From Brachionus plicatilis (Eukaryota; Rotifera; Eurotatoria; Ploima; Brachionidae): a DNA stretch of 18,413 nucleotides. The position numbers and the translations under genes are program-made. Below, in pieces: positions 17,237 through 18,413 of the stretch. The notes under the pieces were generated by a model. That model saw only the letters and a program-made list of their open reading frames with translations, searched no databases and had not been told where the DNA came from. Position 1 is the stretch's first letter, and each line of letters opens with the position of its first letter. The stretch lies in contig QEOQ01000704.1 in the NCBI GenBank assembly GCA_010279815.1, positions 835,818 through 854,230 of the forward strand. Reading direction: 5' to 3'.

Positions 17237-18315
17237 ACCCGATTGACATTCTTAGTAGAATCGAATCCGATACTGAATCATTAAAAGAGCTATAAGATGA
17301 TTTATATATTCCTAGAGTGTCTAAAAAGCCTAGTATCCTGAAGTCGATTAGTCTTGATTTGCAAAAAAATAGTCAAATAAAAGAAAATGAAATACATGAA
17401 ATCCTGAAAGACCCGAAATACCAATCAAATTTATGTTTTCTCAGTGAAAAACTGATTGATAAGTTAAAAGACTTGAATAAAATAATAAGCATTCACCTCG
17501 AAATATACAGGCGAGAATCCTCTGATTTACAAATGAAACTAAATTCTGTGCACGAACAAAATACAAATTTGAAAAATAAAATAAGTGACCAAACTGAAAA
17601 ATACAGTTCAGAGAAGAAAGATTTAAAAATAACGATTAAAAAGGAGTTATTTAGAATCTATAATGAAAAAATAAATTCTTGTTAAAAGAAACACTGAAGA
17701 TATAAACAAAATTTTGAAAATGAAAAGAAAAACCTAAATGAAATTATTAAAATTTAATAAAAGAGAAAAACAATGTTATCGAAACAAATGAATATTTGAA
17801 AGTAAAAGTAAATTTTGAAAGAAAATAAATATAATTAATGATTAATTTAAATCCAAAGTTGGATGAAACGAACAAAAAATTTCAAAGGAGGAAGAGATTC
17901 ACATTTGAACGCTGCGAAAATATAAATATTGAACCGATTGAATTTTGCTGTTCTAATGTGCAGAAAATTAATGCCCAAGCGATGCCCACTTTTCCAAAAA
18001 TGTGAAGGAAAAGGGAATAATAAAACCGAGAATGGAAAAAGACATATTAGGTTTGAAAATTTTCCATTATTCGGGAAAATTGGATCGGAAATAAATTTAA
18101 AAAAGGATTTAAAACAAACAACTTCTGAAAAAGAAAAGATATTAAAAATGAATCAAGAGTTGAATACAAAAATTTTTGAATTAGAACAAGAGTTGCTTTC
18201 GATAAAAAACCAAGAAATTTTTGGTAGAACAAGCGTTAAAGAAAATGAAAAATTAATTATTGAGCTAAATCGAAGTAATGATCAATTGCAAAAGTGTTAT
18301 TTAAGTTTTTATTTT
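17237..18315 (+). pseudogene. C2HC-finger/coiled-coil gene, second module, damaged
   Basis: After the acceptor at 17235-17236 the frame reads DPIDILSRIESDTESLKEL, a stop, DDLYIPRVSKKPSILKSISL, and a long coiled coil (LCFLSEKLIDKLKDLNKIIS, SSDLQMKLNSVHEQNTNLKN, DQTEKYSSEKKDLKI) to a stop at 17683-17685. The next 240 bases look like coiled coil broken by several frameshifts. A frame from about 17929 then gives MPKRCPLFQKCEGKGNNKTE, GKRHIRFENFPL, and more heptads (SEKEKILKMNQELNTKIFEL, ENEKLIIELNRSNDQLQK). After QLQK a GTGTTATTT could be a splice donor (about 18295); the frame's own stop is at 18316-18318. MPKRCP--QKC-GKGN parallels KPRKCP--DKC-GKGN of the first module, so the two are related by duplication. 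I do not know the function; a nucleic-acid-binding or structural role is only inferred from the finger. Confidence 0.55.
17983..18063 (+). other. C2HC zinc-finger coding segment B, fourth ligand lost
   Basis: Cys codons at 17983 and 18001 and His at 18043 give C-x5-C-x13-H-x5-, but the fourth position (18061) is TTT for Phe where segment A has TGT for Cys, a single-base change. Pro follows as in segment A. The loop is five residues shorter than in A. Confidence 0.55.
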
Positions 18316-18318
18316 TGA

Positions 18319-18413
18319 TTAAATATTATATTATATTTATATATTTATCTATATGTATTTTACTATTACTTTAAACCCTTGCGCATAGGCGCAGCAGTTA
18401 ATACCAGGCCCTA
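18319..18413. other. Window end with a GC-rich tail
   Basis: AT-rich until about 18375, then CCCTTGCGCATAGGCGCAGC and TTAATACCAGGCCC, unlike anything nearby. It contains the imperfect palindrome TGCGCATAGGCGCA. It could be the edge of a further mobile element, but the window stops here. Confidence 0.3.

Noticed and set aside
1..18413. tRNA, rRNA or other structured RNA genes
   Set aside because: I saw no cloverleaf with the conserved A- and B-box words and no rRNA-like segment; a covariance search was not possible here.

Overview
The window is an AT-rich piece of a eukaryotic, probably animal, nuclear genome. This rests on short introns with GT..AG ends (a 51-base intron at 15942-15992 restores a reading frame exactly), poly-T tracts before AG acceptors, AATAAA signals, and the mixture of Tc1, pogo-like, Mutator-like, Ty3/gypsy-like and jockey-like relics. 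A small aquatic invertebrate such as a monogonont rotifer (Brachionus type) would fit the composition and element mix, but that is inference and no species call can be made from sequence alone.

Only one stretch looks like an ordinary intact host coding region: 6526-7614 on the plus strand. It is clearly less AT-rich than its surroundings, is open for about 360 codons and probably is the last exon of a longer gene. I do not recognise its product. Nearly everything else is mobile DNA or its remains.

Left third (1-5900): a decayed Tc1-like transposase (273-591), then a 2.6-kb element with long inverted ends (1829-4397). That element holds a 5'-truncated jockey-type reverse transcriptase, itself split by a 352-bp palindromic element with a 9-bp target duplication. 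A second copy of the same palindrome (5102-5894) lies 2.3 kb away in the opposite orientation and is interrupted by a different 506-bp palindromic element at a TA site. A short unrecognised coding relic (4601-4790, minus) lies between them.

Middle (7600-12850): an AT-rich stretch with one possible exon, two different pogo/pipsqueak-type transposase relics (9059-9402 minus, 10421-10948 plus), a 118-bp TA-flanked palindrome, a 229-bp palindrome (11208-11436), and the 5' half of a FLYWCH/Mutator-like transposase (11625-12666 minus) preceded by an array of TGTC(GAA) motifs ending in a GC-rich terminus at 12847.

Right third (12850-18413): a broken coiled-coil gene (13118-14025 minus) that follows, in the same orientation, the remains of a Ty3/gypsy-type integrase tail (14333-14923 minus); an unrecognised decayed exon (15201-15586 plus); and a multi-exon plus-strand gene, damaged by frameshifts and stops, that carries two related MYT1-like C2HC zinc motifs each linked to coiled-coil sequence (15865-18315). 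This last locus is the least explained item in the window. No RNA gene, CRISPR array or promoter could be supported.
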